From the NCBI RefSeq assembly GCF_042466685.1, contig NZ_CP170448.1, positions 3,224,001 through 3,288,000 of the forward strand: a stretch of 64,000 nt of DNA, read 5' to 3'. The notes under the pieces are model-generated. The model did not search any database, was not told the DNA's origin, and saw nothing but the letters and a program-made list of their open reading frames with translations. This DNA is from Vreelandella sp042466685. GTDB lineage: Bacteria > Pseudomonadota > Gammaproteobacteria > Pseudomonadales > Halomonadaceae. Every line of letters begins with the position of its first letter. The stretch's first letter is position 1. A program made the translations under genes and the position numbers. Below, piece after piece: positions 26,065 through 34,515 of this stretch.

Positions 26065-26170
26065 CACGACCTCTGAATGCGTTATCAAACAATGTAGTGA
26101 AAGTAGCGCAAGCGGGTGGGGATAAAAATCGATAAGATGTCATCAACATGTGAGCTGGAGTCACCTATTA

Positions 26171-27073
26171 ATGCAAAACAGCATGCCACCGCTTAGCGCC
26201 TTGCGCGCCTTTGAAGCTACCGCCCGGCTGGGTAGTGTCACCGCCGCTGCGGAAGAGCTTAACGTTACCCACGGCGCTGTAAGCCGGCAGCTTAAAAGCC
26301 TGGATGATCATTTTGGCATTCCGCTATTTGCCAAAGCAGGCCGTGGCATTGCGCTTACGCCGCATGGTGAGCAGCTTCAAAACGGAGTGGGTGAGGCGTT
26401 CACCCGCCTCAAGGATAGTTGCGTCGCGCTCAAGCGTGATATAGAGGAGGCGCCCTTTACCCTCGCCTGCCCTGGCAGCCTATTGGCCCGCTGGCTGATT
26501 CCCCGTCTTGATCGCCTGCACCGCGAGCTGCCAGAGCTGAAACTGAAAGTGGTCGTCAGCGAAAGTGAGCAACCTGGTATGCAGAGCGACGCCAGCGCTA
26601 CCCTGGCATTTTCCGAGCCACCCTGGCCTGCAGACGTAGAGGTATTCGAGCTAATGCCGGAACAGATCTGCGCGGTAGTAAGTCCCCAGTTGATGGCCCT
26701 CATCGACGCCACCAAACCAGAAACACTCTTTGCCAACAAGCTACTGTACACCGCTTCCCGCCCCCAGGCGTGGCCGCAGTGGGCCAACGCTCATGGGCTT
26801 GAACTCGCTCAGCTTGAAGAAGCGTTAAGCAAAGGCCAGGGGTTTGAGCACCTTTACTATTTGATGGAAGCGGCAGTAGCGGGTCTGGGTATCGCCATCG
26901 CGCCACGGCTATTAGTGGAAGACGACCTGAGGAGTGGCCGGTTGGTGGCCCCCTGGGGAAGTATCCGAACACCTGGGCGCCTCTGCCTGTGGCTGCCCAG
27001 CCAAGCCGGCTTACTCTCCTACCCGCGCCGCAGCGAGCCGTTGGCGGAGTGGCTTAAAGGGGAGCTGGGGTAG
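26171..27073 (+). CDS. trpI: LysR-family regulator of trpBA, TrpI-like
   Basis: A 300-residue LysR regulator. MPPLSALRAFEATARLGSV with AAAEELNVTHGAVSRQLKSL closely resembles pseudomonad TrpI, which activates trpBA in response to indoleglycerol phosphate. It is divergent from trpBA, with about 106 bp between the start codons, matching the pseudomonad layout. A GTGA-N7-TCAC dyad at 26150-26164 overlaps its ribosome-binding site and may mediate autorepression. TrpI identity is inferred from sequence and context; other GcvA-type LysR regulators look similar. Confidence 0.8.
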   Translation: MQNSMPPLSALRAFEATARLGSVTAAAEELNVTHGAVSRQLKSLDDHFGIPLFAKAGRGIALTPHGEQLQNGVGEAFTRLKDSCVALKRDIEEAPFTLACPGSLLARWLIPRLDRLHRELPELKLKVVVSESEQPGMQSDASATLAFSEPPWPADVEVFELMPEQICAVVSPQLMALIDATKPETLFANKLLYTASRPQAWPQWANAHGLELAQLEEALSKGQGFEHLYYLMEAAVAGLGIAIAPRLLVEDDLRSGRLVAPWGSIRTPGRLCLWLPSQAGLLSYPRRSEPLAEWLKGELG

Positions 27074-27104
27074 GTAGGATAAAAAGTGAAAACTTAGCGC
27101 TGTA

Positions 27105-28046
27105 TCACCCACTCAAGCGCTCGCGGTTATTGGCCACCAGTTCAGTAAGAAAGTCCGCCACGGCCCGGGTACGGCCTGATTGGGTGAGATCCGTCTGGAT
27201 AACGAGGTAGATGGGCTGATCCACGCCAATATCGCCAGCAACACAGACCAGTCCAGCCTCCAACGCCAAAAAATGCGGCAATACCGCTATCCCCAGCCCC
27301 GCTTTCGTCGCCGCTAGCTGGGTCGCCAGCGAGGTGGTGGTTAGCGCGGGTTCGCGCCCCTGCAGTACCCGCTCAACCCACTGGGCGGCAGGCAGGTGCG
27401 CCTGCGTTTCGCTCCAGGTGATAAAAGCGTCGCTGTCGTAATTGCCCGCGTCACGATGAGCCTCACGCTGGGCCACATAACCGTGGCTAGCATAAAGCCC
27501 AAACCCCAGGGTGCCCAGGCGACGAAGGGTGACATTGCCCCGCTCCGGCTTGACCATTCTAAGTGCCAAATCGGCGTCGCGGCGGTGCAGGTTAACCGTA
27601 GTGATGTCGGTCACCAGCTCAAGCCTGATACCGGGATACTGAGCATGGAATCGTGGCAACGCGGGCAGAATCAGCGCTGTGGCAAGGTTTTCGGCAGTGG
27701 CCAAACGTACCCTGCCGCTAAGCTGCGTGGCGTGGGACACCCCGCTGGCAAAGGCCGACGCAGCGGCTTCCAGGGCTTCGGCTTTTTCGATTAGCCCTGC
27801 CCCTTCTTCAGTAAGCTGATAGCCCGACTGCTGACGCACAAACAGCGGTAGCTGTAAGGCTTTTTCCAGCCGCTCTATACGCCGGGAGAGCGTCGCGATA
27901 CCCAGGTGGAGTTCCGCTGCCGCGCCGCTCAAGGTGCCATGACGGGCCACCGCCAGAAAGGTGCGCGTGTCATCCCAAACCCACCCGCGGGGCATCTGCT
28001 TTTCAAAACCGGAAATCGACTTACCCAATTCGTTTATTTTTTCCAT
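27105..28046 (-). CDS. LysR-family regulator divergent from aldo-keto reductase
   Basis: A LysR-type regulator of about 313 residues. The helix-turn-helix reads WDDTRTFLAVARHGTLSGAA with AAELHLGIATLSRRIERLEK; the effector domain contains VRLATAENLATALILPALP and VTDITTVNLHRRDADLALRM. The start is uncertain: ATG 28046 and ATG 27995 are both in frame and neither has a strong ribosome-binding site. It is divergent from the aldo-keto reductase at 28105, which it probably regulates. Confidence 0.85.
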   Translation of the reverse strand: MEKINELGKSISGFEKQMPRGWVWDDTRTFLAVARHGTLSGAAAELHLGIATLSRRIERLEKALQLPLFVRQQSGYQLTEEGAGLIEKAEALEAAASAFASGVSHATQLSGRVRLATAENLATALILPALPRFHAQYPGIRLELVTDITTVNLHRRDADLALRMVKPERGNVTLRRLGTLGFGLYASHGYVAQREAHRDAGNYDSDAFITWSETQAHLPAAQWVERVLQGREPALTTTSLATQLAATKAGLGIAVLPHFLALEAGLVCVAGDIGVDQPIYLVIQTDLTQSGRTRAVADFLTELVANNRERLSG

Positions 28047-28104
28047 TACTGGATAGTGCCACGCTGTCACTCCGCGACTCAAGAACGATTCAAGGAGCAA
28101 CATT

Positions 28105-29088
28105 ATGCAAACACGCACACTGGGCAGCGACCTGACCCTTTCCGCCATTGGCTTAGGCTGCATGGGAATGAGCGAGTTTTACGGCCCCCGTGACGACAGT
28201 GAGTCGCTGCGGGTATTGGCCCGCGCGGTGGAAATGGGCATCGACTTTTTCGACACGGCGGATATGTACGGCCCACACCATAACGAGGAGTTGATTGGCC
28301 GTTTTCTCGCCAGCCATAAACCCAAGGTACGTATTGCGACCAAGTTTGGCATTGTGCGCAAGCCCGGTGAGTACCAGCGCAGCCTGGACAGCAGCGCAAG
28401 CTATGCCCGCCAAGCCTGCGAAGCATCGCTTAAGCGGCTAGGCGTCGAACAGATTGACCTCTACTACGTCCATCGCGTTAACCCGGCCACGCCCATTGAA
28501 GCGACCATGGAAGGACTCGCCCAACTGGTAAAAGAGGGAAAAATCGCCCACATTGGCCTCTGTGAAGTCAGTGCAGAGACCCTGCGCCGAGCCCATGCGG
28601 TACACCCGGTAACCGCTGTGCAAACCGAGTATTCGCTCTGGACGCGGGACGTTGAACAAGCGGTGCTGCCTACCTGCAAGGAACTCGGTATTGGCTTTGT
28701 GCCCTACTCACCTCTGGGTCGGGGCTTCTTGACGGGAAGGTTTCAAGCCGCTGAAGATTTTGAGGAAGGCGATTTCCGTTCCAATCTGCCGCGTTTTTCT
28801 GAACAGGCTATGGTCACTAACCGCAGAATCGCCGAGGTAATTAGTGACATGGCGACACTTAAAGAGTGCACCCCGGCGCAACTATCGCTGGCTTGGCTGC
28901 TATCTAAAGGCGACAGCATTGTGCCGATCCCCGGTACCAAGCGGCTGCGCTACCTCGAAGAGAATGCAGCAGCAGCATCCATAACCCTAACCAGCGACGA
29001 ACAGCAACAGCTTGAGGCGGCCACCGCAAACCTTCCAGTGATCGGTGAGCGCTATACACCGGAAGGCATGAAGGGGGTTAATGCATGA
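28105..29088 (+). CDS. Aldo/keto reductase
   Basis: A 327-residue NADPH-dependent oxidoreductase of the (beta/alpha)8 AKR superfamily, AKR13/YakC-like. The N-terminus has LGSDLTLSAIGLGCMGMSEF; the tetrad is visible as FFDTADMYGPHHNEEL (Asp, Tyr), KVRIATKFG (Lys) and DLYYVHRVNP (His). The C-terminus contains VPIPGTKRLRYLEEN (cofactor 2'-phosphate contact). AAGGAG precedes the ATG. Typical substrates are aldehydes and ketones; a LysR gene is divergent and an NAD(P)-binding protein gene converges. Confidence 0.92.
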   Translation: MQTRTLGSDLTLSAIGLGCMGMSEFYGPRDDSESLRVLARAVEMGIDFFDTADMYGPHHNEELIGRFLASHKPKVRIATKFGIVRKPGEYQRSLDSSASYARQACEASLKRLGVEQIDLYYVHRVNPATPIEATMEGLAQLVKEGKIAHIGLCEVSAETLRRAHAVHPVTAVQTEYSLWTRDVEQAVLPTCKELGIGFVPYSPLGRGFLTGRFQAAEDFEEGDFRSNLPRFSEQAMVTNRRIAEVISDMATLKECTPAQLSLAWLLSKGDSIVPIPGTKRLRYLEENAAAASITLTSDEQQQLEAATANLPVIGERYTPEGMKGVNA

Positions 29089-29103
29089 GTGGCTGAGAGC
29101 TAC

Positions 29104-29733
29104 TTACTGAATAATCTCACTCATCGAACGCTTACCATCCAGCAGTAGGTACTCTTGATTGACCACGCCAGGGGTTTGCACCACATGCAGCAGTGCATGA
29201 GCCACATTGGCACGGGAGATCTGGTTATCGCCAGACTCCTCCACCGTGCTGGCAAACTGCTGGCTAGCGGCTTCGTCGGTTAGCCTCCCCGGCTTGAGAA
29301 TGACATAGGGAACGCCGCTATTACTCAGGTGTGCGTCGGCGGCGAATTTTGCGGCCATGTAGGGGCGCATTTTCTCAGGTGCTTCCAGGGGCTTTTCTGC
29401 CCGCATGGCGCTCACCATAATGTAGCGTGAAAGACCTTTTTGCTTAGCAATGTCGGCGGTACGAATGGCACCATAAAGGTCGATCATCAGCGTTTTATCT
29501 GGCCCGGTGTGGGGCCCAGACCCCGCCGTGAAGACCACTTGATCGCAACCTTCAAAGGCGTGTTCAAACGCGCCTTCCAAATCGGCTATTACAGTGTCGA
29601 TACCACGCTCTTTAAACCACAACGCCTGCTCTTCACTGCGAATCATCGCTTTAATAGGCGTGCCCGCTTGTTGGGCCAGCTCGCAAAACTGTTTACCAAT
29701 CTGTCCGTTCGCGCCAATCACTAACGTTGTCAT
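29104..29733 (-). CDS. NAD(P)-binding atypical SDR (YwnB/NmrA-like)
   Basis: A 209-residue single Rossmann-fold protein. TLVIGANGQIGKQFCELAQQ is the N-terminal dinucleotide motif; DTVIADLEGAFEHAFEGCDQ and VVFTAGSGPHTG follow, and LSRYIMVSAMRAEKP and VPYVILKPGRLTDE complete the atypical SDR pattern without a YxxxK motif. These proteins bind NAD(P) and act as epimerase-like or quinone-reductase-related enzymes. It converges on the aldo-keto reductase gene with a 15-bp gap. Confidence 0.85.
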   Translation of the reverse strand: MTTLVIGANGQIGKQFCELAQQAGTPIKAMIRSEEQALWFKERGIDTVIADLEGAFEHAFEGCDQVVFTAGSGPHTGPDKTLMIDLYGAIRTADIAKQKGLSRYIMVSAMRAEKPLEAPEKMRPYMAAKFAADAHLSNSGVPYVILKPGRLTDEAASQQFASTVEESGDNQISRANVAHALLHVVQTPGVVNQEYLLLDGKRSMSEIIQ

Positions 29734-29827
29734 AACGACTCCTTGTGAATTGATTACTCCCTTATCAGTGCAGGCACTTAGGTGGAATTCAACCCTGGGA
29801 TGCGAACAGTGTCGGCGCAGTATGTCT

Positions 29828-30517
29828 CTAAGCCATCACGCCAAACAGATGTCCGATGGCGGATGTTAAAGACATGGCGAGCGCGCCCCAGAACATTACT
29901 CTTGCCGCTGCTTTTAGGATTGGTGCTCCGCCCACTCGGGCAGCGATAGCCCCCAGAAAGGCTAAAAAGAGCAGTGAGAACAGCGCTACTAGTGGAATCA
30001 GCAGTGCATGTGGTGCCCACCACGCGACTAGCAGCGGTAGCAGTGCACCGATGGTGAACGTCGTGGCTGAAGAGAGTGCTGCCTGAAGTGGGCGAGCTTG
30101 GCTGGTGTCGGTGATGCCGATCTCATCTCGCGCATGCGCGCCCAGGGCATCGTTGGTCATCAATTGCTCAGCGACCAGCTTTGCCAGTTCGGGCGCCAAG
30201 CCGCGGGTTTCATAGATAGCCGCAAGCTCTTCCTGTTCTAGTTCGTAATGCTCATCCAGTGCTTTGCGTTCGATCTCAAGATCAGCGTTTTCAGTGTCCG
30301 ATTGTGAGCTTACCGAAACATACTCGCCTGCGGCCATCGACATGGCACCTGCCACCAAGCCCGCAATTCCCGCCAACATAATATCACTTAGAGTGGTACT
30401 CGCCGCGGCAACACCCAGTATCAAACTGCTCGTAGAAACGATGCCATCGTTAGCCCCCATTACAGCGGCACGTAGCCAACCGTTACGGTGGGAACGGTGA
30501 TGTTCTGTATGGATCAT
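29828..30517 (-). CDS. VIT1/CCC1-family metal transporter
   Basis: A 229-residue inner-membrane protein of the vacuolar iron transporter (VIT1/CCC1) family. Motifs include WLRAAVMGANDGIVSTSSLI, AGAMSMAAGEYVSVSSQSDTE (Gly/Met-rich segment of TM2), YELEQEELAAIYETRGL and MTNDALGAHARDEIG, with three hydrophobic segments near the C-terminus. Plant and yeast relatives move Fe2+/Mn2+ out of the cytoplasm; bacterial members probably do likewise. It stands alone between two reverse-strand genes. Confidence 0.9.
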   Translation of the reverse strand: MIHTEHHRSHRNGWLRAAVMGANDGIVSTSSLILGVAAASTTLSDIMLAGIAGLVAGAMSMAAGEYVSVSSQSDTENADLEIERKALDEHYELEQEELAAIYETRGLAPELAKLVAEQLMTNDALGAHARDEIGITDTSQARPLQAALSSATTFTIGALLPLLVAWWAPHALLIPLVALFSLLFLAFLGAIAARVGGAPILKAAARVMFWGALAMSLTSAIGHLFGVMA

Positions 30518-30545
30518 GGGCTTTCCTTTGTGTGAGGCATATGCA

Positions 30546-32066
30546 CTATTCTGCAGGCACGACCCTAAGCAGCCTGCCCTCTGGGCTGTCGGTAAGTAGA
30601 TACACCTCGCCTTCTGGGCCTATCCGCACATCTCTAATACGCTCGTCCAGCTCACCAAACAGGCCTTCTATATCGCTGGCTTGTCGACCATTGTGAGATA
30701 AACGTACCCGGCGCACCTCTTTATTGACCAGCGATCCAATGAGTATATCGCCTTGCCACTGCGGAAATAGTTCGCCGCTATAAAACGCTATACCTGAGGG
30801 CGCGATAGAGGGTGTCCATTCTAAAAGAGGCGACACAGTACCAGGGTACTCTTTGAAGGGAGTGACACGTGCGCCAGTATAATCCAGCCCTCCTGTGGCA
30901 ATTGGCCAACCGTAGTTAGCCCCCGCTTCAATAATATTGATCTCATCTCCGCCACGCGGGCCATGCTCATGGGCAACCAGTCGCTGGTTCTCCTCATCGT
31001 AGACGACTCCTTGGACGTTGCGATGACCGTAGCTGTAAATCTCCGGGTGGGCATCGCCACGGCCTACAAAAGGGTTGTCGTCGGGTACGCTGCCATCGCG
31101 ATTCAGACGTACAATAGTGCCAATGTGATTGTGGAGGTTCTGCGCCTGCTCGCGGTAATCAAAGCCATCACCCAGTGTAAGAACCAAGGTCTCATCTGGC
31201 AGCCAGGTCAGGCGCCCGCCAAAGTGAGCGTTGCCCTGTTTAGCGGGCTGCACACGGAATATCTCGACAACGTTTTCGAGGCTGGTTTCAGCCAGCGTGC
31301 CCCTGGCGAGGCAGGTGTGGTTGGCTTCCTCACTACCGCACGCATAACTGAAATAAACCTGCTGGTCGTCTTCAAACTGCGGCGATAGCGCTACATCAAA
31401 TAAACCTGACTGACCAGAGGCATATACCTTCGGCAAACCACCTAGGGATTCCACCAAGGTGTTGCCATCCGCGCTTAGCACTCTTAAACGCCCCGGGCGC
31501 TCTGTCACTAGCATGCGCCCATCAGGTAGAAAAGCGAGCGACCACGGGTACGCTAAATTCTCAGCGACGATGTTCACTTTATACGGCGGTACACTTTGTG
31601 CCTGAATCGGTGGCGAGATCACAATGAGGCCACTGACACTCGTCCACAATGCAATGCTGGTAAGTGCGTGAGGATGAGAACGGTGAGTATTTCTCGAATG
31701 CCCGTTGAGCAGCGCGAATAGCCACCCGGCCAGCGCTGCACATAACAGCATGGCGATCAAACCAGAGATTTCTCGGGTAGCCGCGATGAAGGTCGGCATG
31801 GGGGCCAAACTATCCACGATTTTTAATGAGACCAGTAGCGCTATCGCCGCGGCGCCAGCACTTAACAACGCTTGAAACATGCCGCCCAGCCAGCGTGATA
31901 TCAGCACAGCGGCTATTTGCGAAGGCAGAAACCCCACTATAAATAGTGCTGCATAGACTGGTGCAAACGTGATGAGGTCTTGAAGCGTAGTTTCCAGCCG
32001 TAGCATTGTGGGTATTTCAACGCCCATGCTTTGCAACGCAGCCAAATTAAACTGGGTTTGAACCAC
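30546..32066 (-). CDS. PQQ-type sugar dehydrogenase fused to an N-terminal membrane domain
   Basis: A 506-residue protein. About 115 residues of the N-terminus contain three hydrophobic segments (AALFIVGFLPSQIAAVLIS, ALLSAGAAAIALLVSL, ISGLIAMLLCAALAGWLF), then a fourth signal-like segment (ALWTSVSGLIVISPPIQAQS) and a beta-propeller of the glucose/sorbosone dehydrogenase family: PWSLAFLPDGRMLVTERPGR, YASGQSGLFDVALSPQF, GNAHFGGRLTWLPD, YSYGHRNVQG and PRGGDEINIIEAGANYGWP. These YliI-like proteins oxidise aldose sugars with PQQ in the periplasm. The membrane segment is extra compared with soluble relatives (about 370 residues). Confidence 0.85.
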   Translation of the reverse strand: MVQTQFNLAALQSMGVEIPTMLRLETTLQDLITFAPVYAALFIVGFLPSQIAAVLISRWLGGMFQALLSAGAAAIALLVSLKIVDSLAPMPTFIAATREISGLIAMLLCAALAGWLFALLNGHSRNTHRSHPHALTSIALWTSVSGLIVISPPIQAQSVPPYKVNIVAENLAYPWSLAFLPDGRMLVTERPGRLRVLSADGNTLVESLGGLPKVYASGQSGLFDVALSPQFEDDQQVYFSYACGSEEANHTCLARGTLAETSLENVVEIFRVQPAKQGNAHFGGRLTWLPDETLVLTLGDGFDYREQAQNLHNHIGTIVRLNRDGSVPDDNPFVGRGDAHPEIYSYGHRNVQGVVYDEENQRLVAHEHGPRGGDEINIIEAGANYGWPIATGGLDYTGARVTPFKEYPGTVSPLLEWTPSIAPSGIAFYSGELFPQWQGDILIGSLVNKEVRRVRLSHNGRQASDIEGLFGELDERIRDVRIGPEGEVYLLTDSPEGRLLRVVPAE

Positions 32067-32278
32067 GCTGCCGAGTAATCCCCCGTTAGCAACGCGATAA
32101 GGAACTTAATACTGATAACAAACCTTCCTGATCGTGTGGGCATTGCAGATTCCAGTCGTCAGTAGCGATAAAGGATGTTCTCAAGATTAGCAGCTGTTGA
32201 GCGTTAATAGCGCTGATGCACGTACTGCCCCCCGCTATCTCGGTCATTTGGCTTAAACGCTTCAATGCATGTAAGGTT

Positions 32279-32296
32279 ATTGAATGAACATTCAAT
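32279..32296. promoter_or_regulatory. 18-bp inverted repeat before glpQ-like gene
   Basis: ATTGAATG-AA-CATTCAAT is a perfect 8-2-8 dyad ending 2 bp before the AAGGAG ribosome-binding site of the phosphodiesterase gene. The size and symmetry suit a TetR-family dimer site; the regulator is not encoded nearby. Occupancy would block transcription or translation initiation. Confidence 0.5.
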
Positions 32297-32308
32297 TAAG
32301 GAGCTTTG

Positions 32309-33244
32309 ATGCAACATCATCCGTTATTCGCCGCAATGACACTGGGTCTTTTGGCTGGTGCTACCACCACGACTGTTTTAGCAGATATGCCGCCACTGGA
32401 ACAGCAGCTAAAAGATCTTGAAACATTCCAAGTAATCGCCCACCGCGGGGCCAGCGGCCACGCACCGGAAAGCACTATGGCGGCTTATGAATTGGCCCAT
32501 GAGTGGAATGTCGATTACTTAGAGCTGGACGCCCAAATCACCGCCGATGGTGAAGTGGTGGTATTTCATGATGATGCCATTGACCGCACTAGCGACGGTG
32601 AAGGCAAGATTAATGACTTCACCTTGGAAGAGCTGAAAGCGCTGGATACCGGCACTTGGTTCAATGAAGCCAATGCTGATAAAGCAGATGCTGCCTTTGC
32701 AGGGGCACATATCCTCACTCTGGACGAGCTTTTTGAACGTTTCGGTCACGATGCTCGCTACTACATTGAAACCAAGTCACCGCAGCTAAACCCGGGCTTG
32801 GAAGAAGCCCTGGTAGAAACGCTGGAAGCTTATGACATGGTCGAAAATGGCCGCGTATTAGTACAGTCTTTCGAGCAGGAGAGCCTGCTCAAAGTGCAGA
32901 AACTGAACGACGACATTCCGCTCATTCAACTGGTTTGGTACTACCCCAGTGAAGAGGATGAATCGCGTTTAGTGGAGTGGACTGGCGTGACATCGGGCCC
33001 CGCAGAGATTAATGATGAAGACTTCCAGGCGATAGCGGAATACGCGTCGGGAATCGGCACTAACTATATCTACGAAGGCCAAGAAGTCATCGATGCCGAT
33101 TTTATCCGTCAAGCAAATGAAAACGACTTGCCGGTACACGTGTACACCATTAATGAAACCGATGAGATGGAGCGTTTGATGGAAATGGGTGCAAACGGCC
33201 TGTTCACCAATTACCCTGACCGTTTGCTTGAGCTTGTTGAATAA
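32309..33244 (+). CDS. glpQ: Periplasmic glycerophosphodiester phosphodiesterase
   Basis: A 311-residue GDPD-family enzyme that hydrolyses glycerophosphodiesters to sn-glycerol-3-phosphate and an alcohol. A signal peptide (LFAAMTLGLLAGATTTTVLA) suggests export. The catalytic motifs are visible: VIAHRGASGHAPESTMAAY (His, Arg, Glu), YLELDAQITADGEVVVFHDD (Glu, Asp, His) and YYIETKSPQLNPGLEE. It is a little shorter than E. coli GlpQ. ATG 32309 has AAGGAG; TTG 32306 is also in frame. It is probably a single-gene unit, ended by the terminator at 33278-33303. Confidence 0.93.
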   Translation: MQHHPLFAAMTLGLLAGATTTTVLADMPPLEQQLKDLETFQVIAHRGASGHAPESTMAAYELAHEWNVDYLELDAQITADGEVVVFHDDAIDRTSDGEGKINDFTLEELKALDTGTWFNEANADKADAAFAGAHILTLDELFERFGHDARYYIETKSPQLNPGLEEALVETLEAYDMVENGRVLVQSFEQESLLKVQKLNDDIPLIQLVWYYPSEEDESRLVEWTGVTSGPAEINDEDFQAIAEYASGIGTNYIYEGQEVIDADFIRQANENDLPVHVYTINETDEMERLMEMGANGLFTNYPDRLLELVE

Positions 33245-33277
33245 GCTCGTTTTATAAGCATTCATTGAAACGATATT

Positions 33278-33303
33278 ACGCCCGGCCTTCACTGGGCGTT
33301 TTC
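33278..33303 (+). terminator. Putative terminator after glpQ-like gene
   Basis: ACGCCC pairs with GGGCGT across a 10-nt loop and is followed by a short U tract (TTTT). It sits 34 bp after the stop codon. The 6-bp stem is short, so the strength is uncertain. Confidence 0.6.
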
Positions 33304-33314
33304 AATACAAGATT

Positions 33315-34208
33315 TTACTCTAGCCCAAGCTGCTCCAGTACCTGCTCTACTCTTTTACGGTCTCCCGTTTGGAGCGTTTGAAGCGGCTGGGGCAAGCAGG
33401 GCTGGCTCACTCTACCTGTGACTTCTGCAATGGTAGCCGCCACTCGCAGACTTCCGCCGTATTCACGGTATAGCGCCCACAGGGGCTCAAGCTGTTCTGA
33501 AAGTTGCTGAGCCGTTGTGGCATCCCCCGCCTGGGCCGCCCGGGTGATCGCCAGTGCTGCTTTCGGATATATCCCGCCGATAACCGAGTACCAGGCATCG
33601 CACCCCGCATTTAGACCGGTGGCTGCCGCCGCGTCACCGCTGATACCGATGGTGACATCAGAGGGAATCAGCTTGCGCAACCGTGCAACTCGCTCCGTTG
33701 CCGCTTGAATATCGCTGTTCACCGGGGGAATTTTGATAGAACGAACGTGGGGTAGATGGGCGATCCGACCATGCAGCTCATCGCTGAATTCAAAATGGGT
33801 AGTACCGGGGTTGTCATAAACGCAAAGCGGTACACTCAGCGATTGGGAAACCGTAGCGTAGAGGTCGAAAACCTCGTCAGAGGTAAGCTTTTGGTAAGAA
33901 ACCGGCGCGAGCAATACACCGCTGACGCCTGCCTGCTGAGCCTTCTCTGCATTGGTCAGCACATCACGGGTACGTAACGCACCAATGCCCGCGATAACCG
34001 GTACGCCAGCCGCATTTTCAACGCTAAGCTTCACAACAGAGGCACGCTCATCAGGGTTCAAATAGGCGTAGTTCCCTGTCGAGCCCAACACGCCTATGGA
34101 GTCCACCCCAGCCTCAGCTAAATGCTCAACCAAATGGGCAAACTCCAACTCCTTGATGCCCTGCTCGCTCATAGGGGTTAGCGGAAATGCACTGAGGCCA
34201 GTGAACAT
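33315..34208 (-). CDS. DapA-family dihydrodipicolinate synthase-like lyase/aldolase
   Basis: A 297-residue class I aldolase of the DapA/NanA superfamily. Features include GLSAFPLTPM, GVLGSTGNYAYLNPDER (compare GTTGE in DapA), VPLCVYDNPGTT with the conserved tyrosine, HVRSIKIPPVN with the Schiff-base lysine and IGISGDAAAATGL. Loss of the TTGES acid argues against true DapA; sugar-acid or other pyruvate lyase activity is more likely. The start at 34208 has AAAGGAG upstream; an ATG at 34238 would add ten residues. A 19-bp motif shared with two other loci lies about 53 bp upstream. Confidence 0.88.
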   Translation of the reverse strand: MFTGLSAFPLTPMSEQGIKELEFAHLVEHLAEAGVDSIGVLGSTGNYAYLNPDERASVVKLSVENAAGVPVIAGIGALRTRDVLTNAEKAQQAGVSGVLLAPVSYQKLTSDEVFDLYATVSQSLSVPLCVYDNPGTTHFEFSDELHGRIAHLPHVRSIKIPPVNSDIQAATERVARLRKLIPSDVTIGISGDAAAATGLNAGCDAWYSVIGGIYPKAALAITRAAQAGDATTAQQLSEQLEPLWALYREYGGSLRVAATIAEVTGRVSQPCLPQPLQTLQTGDRKRVEQVLEQLGLE

Positions 34209-34260
34209 AATGGGTGCTCCTTTGAAGATAGATGCCAATCGCAGTGTCGCACAGGCGGTT

Positions 34261-34279
34261 AACTATTATGTACAAACAT
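34261..34279. promoter_or_regulatory. 19-bp motif, copy 3 of 3
   Basis: AACTATTATGTACAAACAT matches the copies at 14088-14106 and 21325-21343 at 16 of 19 positions. It lies about 53 bp upstream of the preferred DapA-like start. Read on the minus strand it includes GTACATAAT, so overlap with a promoter -10 element is possible. Confidence 0.4.
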
Positions 34280-34369
34280 ACGGTAATGGAATAGCCACAA
34301 CTTATCCTCGCTATTCGTTGACATAACATCCTGTTATTTTTCTTGAATTGATGTAGTGTTTGCGTATGC

Positions 34370-34394
34370 GCCGTATCGATACGGCACAATTGTG
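34370..34394. promoter_or_regulatory. Two adjacent perfect palindromes
   Basis: GCCGTATCGATACGGC (34370-34385) is a perfect 16-bp palindrome, overlapped by CACAATTGTG (34385-34394), a perfect 10-bp palindrome. They lie in the 300-bp gap between the DapA-like gene and the PstS-like/porin cluster, upstream of the latter. They are good candidates for regulator binding, but no regulator gene is adjacent. The rest of the gap (34280-34515) shows no gene. Confidence 0.45.
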
Positions 34395-34515
34395 TTTGGA
34401 TGCGTATCTTTCAGTCATACCAGAAGAGCTGAGTATAAACACAGTTCTGTTAGTGCTGCGAAGGGGAACACGTCATCAATTCATACACCGTTAATGTGCA
34501 GAGCAGAGCTGCATC

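Noticed and set aside
32086..32295. 69-codon minus-strand frame between the PQQ-type and glpQ-like genes
   Set aside because: It covers the promoter dyad and shows no family resemblance; probably chance.
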